Shown here in pieces: positions 8,236 through 19,068 of a stretch of DNA of 64,000 bases (position 1 is its first letter; each line of letters starts with the position of its first letter). Origin of the DNA: Spirochaetales bacterium (lineage in GTDB: Bacteria > Spirochaetota > GWE2-31-10); assembly GCA_017624275.1 (NCBI GenBank), contig JAGANG010000008.1, positions 1 to 64,000 on the forward strand, written 5' to 3'. Below the pieces are notes generated by a model. The model searched no databases and was not told the DNA's origin. It saw nothing but the letters and a program-made list of their open reading frames with translations. Made by a program: the position numbers and the translations under genes.

Positions 8236-9450
8236 ATGTCAGAAAAAATAAATGAAACCATTTTAAATGAAGAAATAAAAAAAGAGCAGCAAAAAGAACA
8301 TTCCGACATTATGCAATATCTTCCGGATATGGAAATATTAAAAGACAGCAATATAATGGAAGAAACTTTAAATGCCGTAAAAAATTTTGATTATCACAAA
8401 TATACAGCTGATGATGTAAAAGCTGCATTATCCGCCGAAAATTGTACTCCGAAAGATTTTGCGGTACTCCTTTCTCCGGCGGCAGAAGATTTTATTGAAG
8501 AAATTGCACACAAATCTACTCTGGAAACTCGCAAACATTTCGGGAACAGCGTTTATCTTTTTACGCCGCTGTATATTTCAAACTATTGCGAAAATTTTTG
8601 CATTTACTGCGGTTTCAATTGTCACAATAAAATATCTCGTGCAAAACTGGACTTGGAAGGAATTGAACGGGAAATGAAAGCAATTTCTGAAAAAGGACTG
8701 GAGGAAATTCTGATTCTTACCGGGGAAAGCAGAAAAATGTCCGACGTAAAATATATCGGCGAAGCTTGTAAAATTGCACGAAAATATTTCAAAATGGTAG
8801 GAATCGAAGTTTATCCGATGAATACAAATGAATACAAATATTTACACGAATGCGGTGTAGATTACGTTACTGTATTTCAAGAAACTTATAACCCGGAAAA
8901 ATATAAAAATATTCATCTTGCCGGTCACAAAAGAGTTTATCCGTACCGTTTTGATTCTCAAGAACGAGCAATTCGTGCCGGAATGCGAGGTGTCGCATTT
9001 GCTGCACTTTTGGGACTTGATGATTTTAGAAAAGACGCATTTGCTACAGGAATTCACGCTTATCTTCTTCAAAAAAAATATCCTCATATAGAAATTTCTT
9101 TTTCATGCCCAAGACTTCGCCCGATTATCAACAATGAAAAAATTAATCCGATGGATGTACGGGAAAAACAACTTTTACAAGTCATGATGGCTTACAGAAT
9201 TTTTATGCCCTTTGCGGGAATGACAATTTCTACACGGGAGCGAAAAGATTTCCGTGATAACGTTATCGGACTTGCCGCTACAAAAATTTCAGCATCGGTT
9301 GATACGGGAATAGGAAATCATACCAATGATAAAAGTGATAAAGGCGACAATCAATTTGAAATTGCCGACGGTCGAACAGTTGACGAAGTTGTAAATGCAA
9401 TAAAATCACGTGGATTACAACCGGTAATGAACGATTATCTTTATGTATAA
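8236..9450 (+). CDS. thiH: ThiH radical SAM tyrosine lyase (2-iminoacetate synthase)
   Basis: A 404-residue radical SAM enzyme cleaving L-tyrosine to dehydroglycine (and p-cresol) for thiazole synthesis without oxygen. The cluster motif CENFCIYC (C-x3-C-x2-C) sits in the typical YISNYCENFCIYCGF context. The chain ends with the usual YDVREKQLLQ... and ISASVDTGIG regions. The ATG at 8236 is preferred over an upstream TTG because AAGGA lies 7 bp before it. It forms the ThiGH pair with the preceding gene and overlaps tenI by 8 bp. Confidence 0.95.
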   Translation: MSEKINETILNEEIKKEQQKEHSDIMQYLPDMEILKDSNIMEETLNAVKNFDYHKYTADDVKAALSAENCTPKDFAVLLSPAAEDFIEEIAHKSTLETRKHFGNSVYLFTPLYISNYCENFCIYCGFNCHNKISRAKLDLEGIEREMKAISEKGLEEILILTGESRKMSDVKYIGEACKIARKYFKMVGIEVYPMNTNEYKYLHECGVDYVTVFQETYNPEKYKNIHLAGHKRVYPYRFDSQERAIRAGMRGVAFAALLGLDDFRKDAFATGIHAYLLQKKYPHIEISFSCPRLRPIINNEKINPMDVREKQLLQVMMAYRIFMPFAGMTISTRERKDFRDNVIGLAATKISASVDTGIGNHTNDKSDKGDNQFEIADGRTVDEVVNAIKSRGLQPVMNDYLYV

Positions 9451-10024
9451 AAAAATAGCTGTCAGTAACAGAAAAATCTTTTTCTCTCATCACACAAAAT
9501 CTTCAACGACAGATTTCGTCAATCATTTGGCGGAACTCTGCAAAATTGTGGATTTTATAATATTGAGAGAAAAAGATTTATCTTTGACCGATTATAAAAA
9601 ATTGGCGTCAACGGTAATTAATCGATGTAACGGGAAAAAAACTCAAGTCATTTTGCATTCTCATATCGATTGTTGTCATGAGTTGAATTATAAAAAAATA
9701 CATTTGCCATTACCGATATTCACTGAAAATCTGAAAATGTTAAAAGATTTTGAAACTGTGGGAGTTTCTGTTCATTCATTGGAACAGGCAATTTTTGCAG
9801 AAAAAAACAATGCTTCGTATATTATCTACAGTCATATTTTTCAAACTGATTGTAAAAAAGACTTACCGCCTAAGGGGCTTTCTGCACTGAAAGAGATTTG
9901 TGATTCGATAAATATTCCGGTTTATGCACTCGGCGGAATCACCGATGAAAATGAGTCATCGGTGATTGCTGCCGGAGTTTCGGGAACATGCCGAATGTCT
10001 GATTACATGGTAAAAAACATTTAA
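9443..10024 (+). CDS. tenI: TenI-like thiazole tautomerase (ThiE/TenI superfamily)
   Basis: A 193-residue ThiE/TenI-fold protein. The C-terminal half, GVSVHSLEQAIFAEKN, then HIFQTDCKKDLPPKGL and IPVYALGGIT, resembles Bacillus TenI more closely than thiamine phosphate synthase. The ThiE diphosphate and pyrimidine residues (the 'DGVHLGQ' region) are degenerate (KIHLPLPI). TenI aromatises the ThiG product, fitting the last place in a thiazole operon. The 8-bp overlap with thiH suggests translational coupling. ThiE cannot be fully excluded. Confidence 0.75.
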   Translation: MYKKIAVSNRKIFFSHHTKSSTTDFVNHLAELCKIVDFIILREKDLSLTDYKKLASTVINRCNGKKTQVILHSHIDCCHELNYKKIHLPLPIFTENLKMLKDFETVGVSVHSLEQAIFAEKNNASYIIYSHIFQTDCKKDLPPKGLSALKEICDSINIPVYALGGITDENESSVIAAGVSGTCRMSDYMVKNI

Positions 10025-10031
10025 TTATATT

Positions 10032-10976
10032 TTATACAGACAATCCGAATGTTTCTTCACATCCGAGCATTATATTCATACATTGAACCGCTGCACCGGA
10101 AGCACCTTTGCCCAAATTGTCAAAGCATGCCGAAATACTGATTCTTTCATCATTACCGGCAACATATATTTCCATAAAATCAAATCCAGCCAATTTATTA
10201 GCCGGTAAAAAGCCGTCTTCAGTTCCGGTTTCAACAAACGGCATAATTCTGACCATATTTGAACCACTGTAATATTCCGCAAGTATTTCCTGAAGATTTT
10301 GTGCTGTAATTTTCTTTGCCAAAAGTTCTGTTTGTAACGGAATATTCACTATCATTCCGCAATAATAATCACATACAAAAGGTTGAAAATTTGGTTTTGA
10401 TTTCAAACCGGGTATAGCTTGCATTTCTTTTAAATGTTTGTGCATTTGTCCCATGGCATACAATCTCGGTGCATCAAAAGCTTTTTCTCTGCCTGCATCT
10501 TCATATTGTGCAATAGCTTTTTTTCCTGCTCCGGAATAACCGGATACCGCATTACAAGCAAACATATAATCATTTGAAACAATTCCCAGTTTTACCAACG
10601 GATAGACAATCGACATAAAACCGCTTGCATAACATCCGGGAACGGCTACTCTTTTTCCTGTAGCTATAGCCTCACGATGTTGTTTGGAAAGTTCCGGGAA
10701 ACCATAAGCCCAATCGGGTAAAGTTCTGTGAGCTGTAGAAGCATCGATAATGCGAACATTGGGATTTTCAACTAATGAAACAGCCTCTACGGCAGCAGCA
10801 TCAGGTAAACACAAAAAAGTTATATCCGATTCATTAATAAACTTTTTTCGAACTTCCGGGTCTTTTCTTTGTTCTGACGGGATTTTTAATAATTCTATAT
10901 CTGTACGATTTTGAAATCGTTCAAAAATTCGCAGTCCGGTAGTACCCTCGCTGCCGTCGATAAAAATTTTTGCCAT
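10032..10976 (-). CDS. argC: N-acetyl-gamma-glutamyl-phosphate reductase, type 2
   Basis: A 314-residue NADPH-dependent reductase, the third step of arginine synthesis. It begins MAKIFIDGSEGTTGLRIFERF, a Rossmann-type start typical of the short type-2 ArgC. The catalytic Cys is in VPGCYASGF, and DASTAHRTLPDWAYGFPEL is the family signature. The ATG at 10976 is used because the alternative three codons earlier is a GTG too close to the AGAG site. It is convergent with the thi operon with only 7 bp between stops and no visible terminator. An ArgA-like gene lies 52 kb away in this window. Confidence 0.93.
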   Translation of the reverse strand: MAKIFIDGSEGTTGLRIFERFQNRTDIELLKIPSEQRKDPEVRKKFINESDITFLCLPDAAAVEAVSLVENPNVRIIDASTAHRTLPDWAYGFPELSKQHREAIATGKRVAVPGCYASGFMSIVYPLVKLGIVSNDYMFACNAVSGYSGAGKKAIAQYEDAGREKAFDAPRLYAMGQMHKHLKEMQAIPGLKSKPNFQPFVCDYYCGMIVNIPLQTELLAKKITAQNLQEILAEYYSGSNMVRIMPFVETGTEDGFLPANKLAGFDFMEIYVAGNDERISISACFDNLGKGASGAAVQCMNIMLGCEETFGLSV

Positions 10977-11045
10977 AATAAACACTCTTTTAAATTAAAA
11001 ATTTTGGGTAGACTACTCTTAAAAGAGAACAAAATCAACAAAATA

Positions 11046-11084
11046 ATAAAAAAAACGGCAATTATAATTACTTATAACTGCCGT
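11046..11084 (-). terminator. Terminator after the DUF3795-like gene
   Basis: On the minus strand, arms ACGGCA / TGCCGT extend by AT-rich pairing around them and are followed by eight T. It ends the transcript of the hydrogenase-like receptor operon. Confidence 0.8.
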
Positions 11085-11091
11085 CTTATAA

Positions 11092-11430
11092 TTAAAAAAT
11101 CATCAAATTTGGAATTTCTTTTTTTATTCCGCACTCTTCGTTTTTACTGCATTCTCGACAATAGTTTATTTCTTTGTCTTTGCAACAAAAACAAATCGGA
11201 CATTCACTTATATGCACAAAGCGTTTTAGTGAAGTACAGCCCTCACATCTTAATTCGTTTTGTGCAATATTCACACCTAAACGTTCAGAAACAATCTTCT
11301 CAAGTTCCGCATCATCTTTTAATTGCCTATAAAAAAGCTTGCATTCAGCACAACATTTTCCGCAAGCTCCTTCCAATTCAGCATCATGCGAATTTGCAGA
11401 AACTCCGAGGATTTTTAAATCCTCTTTCAA
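11092..11430 (-). CDS. DUF3795-like cysteine-rich protein
   Basis: A 112-residue cytoplasmic protein with 14 cysteines. Groupings are CGKCCAEC near residue 23, LRCEGC near 62, CPICFCC, and [10 protein letters not shown] near the C-terminus, the pattern of the DUF3795 family (CGxxCxxC...Lx-CxGC...). This suggests metal or cluster binding. It starts with TTG, preceded by a perfect GGAGG that lies inside the end of the upstream gene, and the start overlaps that gene's stop codon by 4 bp (TTGA). The pairing suggests it serves the hydrogenase-like chemoreceptor. Function unknown. Confidence 0.72.
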   Translation of the reverse strand: MKEDLKILGVSANSHDAELEGACGKCCAECKLFYRQLKDDAELEKIVSERLGVNIAQNELRCEGCTSLKRFVHISECPICFCCKDKEINYCRECSKNEECGIKKEIPNLMIF

Positions 11431-13229
11431 TTACTGCCTCCGGACAATTCAGAAAGTTTTTCGATATTAGTAGAAATTGTTTCCATAATTTCATAGAAAT
11501 TACCGTAAACTTCACTTACGTTATTCAAGTCCTCTATTACAATATTTCCCTTATCATTAATTTGATTAATTCTTTCAATCAAATCACTTACCATCGGAGT
11601 AACTTTTTCTACCTCCATAGCTGTCTGTTCGGAAAGTTTATCTACTTCATGTGCAACTATCGCAAATCCGGCTCCGACTTCTCCGGCTCGTGCAGCTTCT
11701 ATTGACGCATTTACAGACAATAAGTGAGTTTGGTCGGAAATATCGGTAATAGCAGAAACTATCGGAGTAAAGTTTTCCGCCACTTTTAACAAATCATCAT
11801 TAGAAACTTTAACATTTCCCATTGCGTCTCTTGTCAATGAGAAAGAGTTATTTATTTCTGCAAAAATCGCTTTAATATTGTCTACGTTCTCTTTAATCTT
11901 TCCTAAAGTAAGATTCAATTCAGAAACCCATTGAAGTCTTTCTTTTTGTTCTTTACGCAAACGTTTTTCGATAGTAAACATACAGTTATCTACGTTATTA
12001 ATTCCCAATACGATAGCTTTTGCCATATCTTCACATGTATCGTATCCGCAGTGACCGCAGTTAAGGAAGTCTCTTTCTTCTTCTTTTTCCAACTTTCTGT
12101 ATGTATCTTCGATATTTTCTTTAGAAACTACAATTTCCGTATTCTTATAAGATTTTCTTGAATATCTTCTCTCAAACGGATTATTTTCTACTTCTTGAAT
12201 AAGTTTCGAACGTTGTTTCATAAAATTGTTGACTGAACCATATTTCTTTTGTTGTTCTTCGACTCTTCGATTTAATACATCATCAACTTCATCCTGTGAC
12301 AATGAATGCAATGCTGCCGGACCGAAACAACAGCCTTTTTCACAATTTAGAATATCAACAATCAACGGAACTGTTTTATTTGCACGTATATTATTTGATA
12401 ATTCTTTTAAATATTCAGAATAGATAATAGGACCTTCAATCTTACGGATTTTAGTCGGTGCCAAATCCAAATCTCGCATTACGGTTTCTTTCAAACCGCC
12501 GGGACGACAAAATACTACGGCTCGTTCTGCTTCAAAACTGTCAAAATCACCATCGGCAAATGTTCCTAAATCAAAACCTTTGGAAGTAATGTAACGCTCT
12601 AAACTTTTATATGTCAGATTGTAATTAATATAATTATTAGTATTCGGATCTTTAAATTCCGCACTTTTGGCAATACAAGGTCCTAAGAAGGCAATCTCAC
12701 CGGTAAATCCTGTAAAATCTCGCAAATAACGAGCCGTAGCCATAGCCGGACTGTCTACAGGAGCAAGATATTTCAATAAATCCTGACGATAAAGTTCCAA
12801 ATAACGAACTACAGCCGGACAAGGTTGAGCTATTACACATTTAGGCTTGTTATTGCGAATGTATTCTTCATATTTTATTACAGTTAATTCCGCACCGAAA
12901 CTTACGTCATATACAAAATCAGCTTTCAGTTGTTTCTTGAGGAAAGTAATTATTTTCTTATAATCATCACCCCATGAAGCTGCAACTGCCGGAGCAACAA
13001 TAAATGCTACTTCCTTATGAGAGTTGGAAACAAACTCATCAAAATCATCAACAAAATATCTGGCTTCATGATCACAAGCTTCAATACACTGCCCACAAAA
13101 AATACATCCTTCATGAACAATTGAAACGTGTTCATTACTCGACCCATCATTACATAATTTCACCGGACAAACTGCAATGCACTTGTGGCAATTAACACAT
13201 TTTTCAGGATCTATTTTTACCAACTCCAT
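11427..13229 (-). CDS. Soluble chemoreceptor with [FeFe]-hydrogenase-like sensor module
   Basis: A 600-residue protein without membrane segments. Domains in order: two 4Fe-4S ferredoxin motifs (Cys 11/14/17/21 and 42/45/48/52); an iron-only-hydrogenase large-subunit-like domain (about 75-320); a four-Cys Fe-S domain (CGHCGYDTC, Cys 391/394/399 and probably 416); then a coiled-coil MCP signalling domain (about 440-600) with hairpin tip [21 protein letters not shown]. The four cysteines that hold the H-cluster cubane appear kept (137, 185, 296, 300). The position of the proton-relay cysteine is Pro136, so catalysis is doubtful and sensing more likely. It probably reports H2, redox or a related signal to CheA/CheW. 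Translationally coupled to the DUF3795-like gene. Confidence 0.85.
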   Translation of the reverse strand: MELVKIDPEKCVNCHKCIAVCPVKLCNDGSSNEHVSIVHEGCIFCGQCIEACDHEARYFVDDFDEFVSNSHKEVAFIVAPAVAASWGDDYKKIITFLKKQLKADFVYDVSFGAELTVIKYEEYIRNNKPKCVIAQPCPAVVRYLELYRQDLLKYLAPVDSPAMATARYLRDFTGFTGEIAFLGPCIAKSAEFKDPNTNNYINYNLTYKSLERYITSKGFDLGTFADGDFDSFEAERAVVFCRPGGLKETVMRDLDLAPTKIRKIEGPIIYSEYLKELSNNIRANKTVPLIVDILNCEKGCCFGPAALHSLSQDEVDDVLNRRVEEQQKKYGSVNNFMKQRSKLIQEVENNPFERRYSRKSYKNTEIVVSKENIEDTYRKLEKEEERDFLNCGHCGYDTCEDMAKAIVLGINNVDNCMFTIEKRLRKEQKERLQWVSELNLTLGKIKENVDNIKAIFAEINNSFSLTRDAMGNVKVSNDDLLKVAENFTPIVSAITDISDQTHLLSVNASIEAARAGEVGAGFAIVAHEVDKLSEQTAMEVEKVTPMVSDLIERINQINDKGNIVIEDLNNVSEVYGNFYEIMETISTNIEKLSELSGGSN

Positions 13230-13417
13230 ATTTTTCCATCCTTTGTTATCAATATTTTGTTTATATAAATGGCTCTTTCTATAATTGAAAAGATAAAACT
13301 ATTTTAAAAATAAATAGCTACCGTTAATCATCGTCAAAAAAAGCTAATAATCAACTAAAAACATCAGAAAAAATTAATTCACGGCAATCTTTCATTGTTT
13401 TTTAGAACTTTCGGTAA

Positions 13418-13468
13418 TAAAAAAAGTGTATCGCCAAAAATTTGTTTCCAACTTTTGGGATACACTTT
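13418..13468 (-). terminator. Terminator after gyrB
   Basis: Arms AAAGTGTATC / GATACACTTT with inner pairing CCAAAA / TTTTGG, followed on the minus strand by a T-run. The 270-bp gap between gyrB and the receptor gene holds this terminator; I see nothing else definite in it. Confidence 0.85.
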
Positions 13469-13499
13469 ATATCTTTTTCATTAAATGATTTATTGCTGA

Positions 13500-15452
<1,953 letters not shown>

Positions 15453-15505
15453 TTATTCCTGTTTCTTTAATTTTTTATAAGAATTTTCTGATGAAAATTT
15501 TTGCC

Positions 15506-15534
15506 AATATATGAAAAAATGCGATAAAAGTCAA
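15506..15534 (-). promoter_or_regulatory. Promoter of gyrB
   Basis: TTGACT and TATATT on the minus strand separated by 17 bp, about 60 bp upstream of the gyrB start. Confidence 0.65.
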
Positions 15535-15587
15535 GGTTAGCGACAGACGCAAATCCCCCTGTAAAAGGCTTTTATCTGGATAAAAAC

Positions 15588-17249
15588 TCACTCTTTCATT
15601 AATCCGGAATATCTAAAAATTTGACGCTTCAATGCGGTTTCAAAAACAGATTTTTTACCTATTACGGTTACTCGTTCTTTTGCACGGGTAACTCCGGTAT
15701 AAAGAATCTCTCGTGACAACAACGGGCTGTTTTCTTCCCACGGTAAAATTATGAATACGCTTTTATATTCACTTCCTTGACTTTTATGAATCGTCACTGC
15801 GAATGCAGTTTCATAATTACCGTCAAGTAAGCGAAGTGAAATTTCTTCTTTATCCGGAACCGCCAATGTTTTATCTTTGTGACCTTGCAGCCAGCCGGAA
15901 TCACCGTTAAATAAATTTTGTTCATACAGATTACCGGTTACCATTATCGGCGTTCCTTCCCGTTGATATCCGAAATCACTTTCAAGTATATTATTTATAT
16001 TTTTACAGCCCCAAAAACCGCTTCTGTTTACCGTAAGTATTTTAGTTTGATTTTGTGATTCCGCATTAGGTACAAAATCAGTCGTTTCAAGATAGTCTCT
16101 AAGGAAATTACGCATAAAAGCAAACGCATCTTTTTCATTCTCAGGTAAGTTTATAAAATTAATCACTCCGGTTTTATCCGAGCAAAAATCTTCCGCCACA
16201 CCGAAATCGCCGCTCTTAATCTTTTTAAAAACATTACGCATTATTTCATTTTCCGTTCTGCGTGTAATATCCAATCGTACAATATGCGAATTGAGTTTGC
16301 TGCTCCATTGTGCATTATCGCAATTATCATCTTGTACCATATCTGCCAAAACAGCCCCGGCATCCACCGACGGCAATTGATTATTATCTCCCAGTAAAAT
16401 AAGTCTTGTATCAACAGCAGCAGCAGCAAGTAACGCCGAAAAAAGATGTATATCAATCATTGAAATCTCATCAACCAAAATCAAATCATAAGGTAACGGA
16501 TTTTCATGATTATATTTCGGCGTTACGGAATTCCGAGTAATTCCCAAAAGTCTATGCAATGTTTGTCCGGATAATACCGACAATTCTTCACCGGCAGAAA
16601 GAGATTCTTCCAGCCGCTTTGCTGCTTTTCCTGTCGGTGCCGCAAGTGCTATTTTCCAATCCGGATGTAAACGCAACATTTTTTTTATCATACGAGCGGC
16701 TGTATAAGTTTTTCCGGTTCCCGGCCCGCCTGTTACAATAAGAAAATTCTTTTGTTCTACCAGTCGAACTGCTTTTTTTTGCATAGGCTCAAGACCATCT
16801 TCTTCCGGGCAATCGATATTTTGTACATTTTCGCTGTCGGAGATTTCGAAACGCTTTTTCAAATTATTACGCAAAAGCTCTTCCGATTTCCAACATCTGT
16901 AAAAATATAAAAGATGTTCTCCGTTCTTTAAAGTTCTGAGAACCAGCGGCAAAAAAAGCGTATTTTCACCGCAAGCTTTTGCAGTTACTCCGGAAAATTT
17001 ATCTGATATAAAAAGCTTTTTTCCGGTACTAAAAATATTACTCCATTCTTGCGGCAGTTGGATTTCTTCATTACCGGCACTAAAAGGCAAACACAAAGAA
17101 CCTTTTGAAAATTGCAAAAATAAAACTGCCAGTACACAACAAAATTCAACCTTATCATCACCCGAATTATTTATTTCCCATAAATCTTCAATTGTTTGTC
17201 TGTCCAATTCTGATAGTTGCAATGTATCGTAAAGTAATTGAAGTTCCAT
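15588..17249 (-). CDS. recD: RecD-like helicase (exodeoxyribonuclease V alpha subunit)
   Basis: A 553-residue SF1B 5'-3' DNA helicase. Walker A TGGPGTGKTYTA (near 171), Walker B LILVDEISMID, motif III GDNNQLPSVDAG, motif V TIHKSQGSEYKSV and motif VI LYTGVTRAKERVTVIG are all present. Length fits RecD of RecBCD rather than the longer RecD2. The ATG at 17249 has GAGGG in front; an upstream frame extension of 15 codons has no ribosome site. recB and recC are not in the window. Divergent from cca. Confidence 0.88.
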   Translation of the reverse strand: MELQLLYDTLQLSELDRQTIEDLWEINNSGDDKVEFCCVLAVLFLQFSKGSLCLPFSAGNEEIQLPQEWSNIFSTGKKLFISDKFSGVTAKACGENTLFLPLVLRTLKNGEHLLYFYRCWKSEELLRNNLKKRFEISDSENVQNIDCPEEDGLEPMQKKAVRLVEQKNFLIVTGGPGTGKTYTAARMIKKMLRLHPDWKIALAAPTGKAAKRLEESLSAGEELSVLSGQTLHRLLGITRNSVTPKYNHENPLPYDLILVDEISMIDIHLFSALLAAAAVDTRLILLGDNNQLPSVDAGAVLADMVQDDNCDNAQWSSKLNSHIVRLDITRRTENEIMRNVFKKIKSGDFGVAEDFCSDKTGVINFINLPENEKDAFAFMRNFLRDYLETTDFVPNAESQNQTKILTVNRSGFWGCKNINNILESDFGYQREGTPIMVTGNLYEQNLFNGDSGWLQGHKDKTLAVPDKEEISLRLLDGNYETAFAVTIHKSQGSEYKSVFIILPWEENSPLLSREILYTGVTRAKERVTVIGKKSVFETALKRQIFRYSGLMKE

Positions 17250-17347
17250 TATGCCCTCGCTGTTTAATTTTTTAAAGAATACTTTATACAACAAACTAAG
17301 TTATATTGTGTTATAAAAATATTTCGATTTTTATCAAAGGGAAAATC

Positions 17348-18577
17348 ATGACTTTCAGTAATATTTTAACATCAGAAGTTACAGACATTTTAAAACATCT
17401 TGAAAATGCCGGCTTTGAAGCTTTTCTTGTCGGGGGTTGCGTAAGAGACGCAATTTTAGGACGGGAATGCCATGACATTGACATCGCTACAAACGCACAA
17501 GCTTCTGAAATGTTGGAAATATTCAAAAATTATGAAACCATGACTTCGGGAATAGAATTCGGGACTGTAAATGTAAAAGGGAAATCGGGAAATATTTTCG
17601 ATATTACTTCGTTTCGTCAAGAGGGCGAATATTTAGACGGACGACATCCGTCGTATATCACTTTCAGCGGAGATATTCACACAGATTTGGCACGACGAGA
17701 TTTTACGGTAAATGCTTTAGCTGTTAATTTACACGGAGAACTTGTAGACGACTACGGCGGATTGGAAGACTGCACTGCAAAAATAATCAAATGTGTTCGT
17801 ACTGCAAAACAACGTTTTTCCGAAGATTACCTGCGAATATTGCGAGCTTTAAGATTTTCCGCAGTGCTTGATTTTTCTATAGAAGGACAAACTGCCGCTG
17901 CAATACGAGAACTTGCACTGCTCACTGCCGACATTCCGTCGGATCGTGCATTTGAAGAATTGAAAAAGCTTTTTTCTTCACCACACAATTTGCGATTGGA
18001 AAAATTGCTTGCAGACTTCAGCGATGTTTTTAAAATTTTATTTCCTGATACAAATTTGCAAAATGCGACAAAAAGAATCGGGAAATTACAAAATGAAACA
18101 AACTTTATTTTAAAACTGGCAATAATTTTTTCCAAGGCAAACTTATCCGACTGTTTTTTGTTGCAACACGAACATTTTCTTTCAAAATCTGATGAAAAAC
18201 TTTTTCATTCATTGATTTATATTGATTCTCGGAAATTGCAAACCAGAGAAAATGTTATAAAACAAATTACTTTGTTGGGTAAAGAAAACTTCAAATTGCT
18301 TTCGGCATTAAAAGAATCTTATTCTGATGAAAAAGAAATCATAACAGAAGTACAAAATGATATTGCTTCAGGATTTTTTCCTTTTGCGATAAATGAACTT
18401 AATATAAAAGGGACAGACCTGATTGCTGTAGGATTGCAGGGAAAAATTATCGGGCAGACTTTAGATTTGCTGTTGAGCCTTGTACAAAACAAAAAACTTC
18501 ATAATGAAAAAGATGTTTTATTAAAATGGGTAAAAGACAATTTACATCAATTACCCACTATTTTATCACTCAGTTAA
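17348..18577 (+). CDS. cca: CCA tRNA nucleotidyltransferase / poly(A) polymerase family
   Basis: A 409-residue class II nucleotidyltransferase that adds or repairs the tRNA 3' CCA end. The head domain has VGGCVRDAILGRECHDIDIATNA with the metal-binding DxD, then RRDFTVNALAVN and EDYLRILRALRFSA. The C-terminal part, NIKGTDLIAVGLQGKIIGQTL, matches the bacterial CCA-adding enzyme tail. The ATG at 17348 has AAGGGAAA upstream. The 3' end overlaps the convergent gene by 4 bp. Poly(A) polymerase activity is an alternative but less likely with this tail. Confidence 0.92.
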   Translation: MTFSNILTSEVTDILKHLENAGFEAFLVGGCVRDAILGRECHDIDIATNAQASEMLEIFKNYETMTSGIEFGTVNVKGKSGNIFDITSFRQEGEYLDGRHPSYITFSGDIHTDLARRDFTVNALAVNLHGELVDDYGGLEDCTAKIIKCVRTAKQRFSEDYLRILRALRFSAVLDFSIEGQTAAAIRELALLTADIPSDRAFEELKKLFSSPHNLRLEKLLADFSDVFKILFPDTNLQNATKRIGKLQNETNFILKLAIIFSKANLSDCFLLQHEHFLSKSDEKLFHSLIYIDSRKLQTRENVIKQITLLGKENFKLLSALKESYSDEKEIITEVQNDIASGFFPFAINELNIKGTDLIAVGLQGKIIGQTLDLLLSLVQNKKLHNEKDVLLKWVKDNLHQLPTILSLS

Positions 18578-19056
18578 AATTTATAACCGAATCTCTTCAA
18601 TAAATCACGACGTGCAATTTTGTCAGAGTCCGATTCAACACCTTTAGGCGAAACTCCGTCAATTACTCCGATTACTCCGGCTCCGTTATTTGCTTCTGTT
18701 GTTAATATGGTAACGGGATTTGCAGTAGCACAAAAAATTCTTGCAACTTCATCACAAGCTTTTACTTTTGCCATAATTTGAATAGGAAAAGCGTTTTTTA
18801 ATAAAATAATAAATGTATGACCGCAAGCCGTAGTTTGCATCATTTCAATAGCTTTTTTCTCAAGCTCTTCGTCATTACTTTGATAACGAATCAATGCGTC
18901 TCCGGAAGCTTCATTAAATGCAATCGCATATTTTGACTGCGGAATGCTTGCACCTACAATTTCCGCCAAGTCATCTACAGTTTTAATAAAATGACTTTGT
19001 CCGAAAATCATATTAATTTCTCCGCCTAAATCGAAATAATGTGCTTTAATTTCCAT
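18574..19056 (-). CDS. Adenosine-specific kinase family protein (PF04008)
   Basis: A 160-residue protein of the family founded by a Pyrobaculum adenosine-specific kinase. Recognised by IFGQSHFIKTVDDLAE, the AIAFNEASGDALIRY block, the GHTFIILLKNAFPIQIM strand, CATANPV and GVIGVIDGVSPKGVESD. These are conserved over the whole length and the size is normal. AAAGGAG precedes the ATG. Its stop codon overlaps that of convergent cca. In bacteria the physiological role is unproven. It lies 12 bp downstream of ygiQ, so both are probably in one transcript. Confidence 0.87.
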   Translation of the reverse strand: MEIKAHYFDLGGEINMIFGQSHFIKTVDDLAEIVGASIPQSKYAIAFNEASGDALIRYQSNDEELEKKAIEMMQTTACGHTFIILLKNAFPIQIMAKVKACDEVARIFCATANPVTILTTEANNGAGVIGVIDGVSPKGVESDSDKIARRDLLKRFGYKF

Positions 19057-19068
19057 TTTATAACTCCT

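Noticed and set aside
9443-10024. ThiE (thiamine phosphate synthase) for the last thi gene
   Set aside because: The C-terminal half matches TenI better, and the residues for pyrimidine diphosphate binding look degenerate; kept as an alternative.
10911-11705. 264-codon plus-strand ORF
   Set aside because: It runs antisense through argC, the intergenic terminator and the receptor gene, with Ser/His/Asn/Ile-rich composition typical of a shadow frame.
11427-13229. Catalytic [FeFe] hydrogenase
   Set aside because: The proton-relay cysteine position is proline and the protein is fused to an MCP domain, so a sensor is the better reading.
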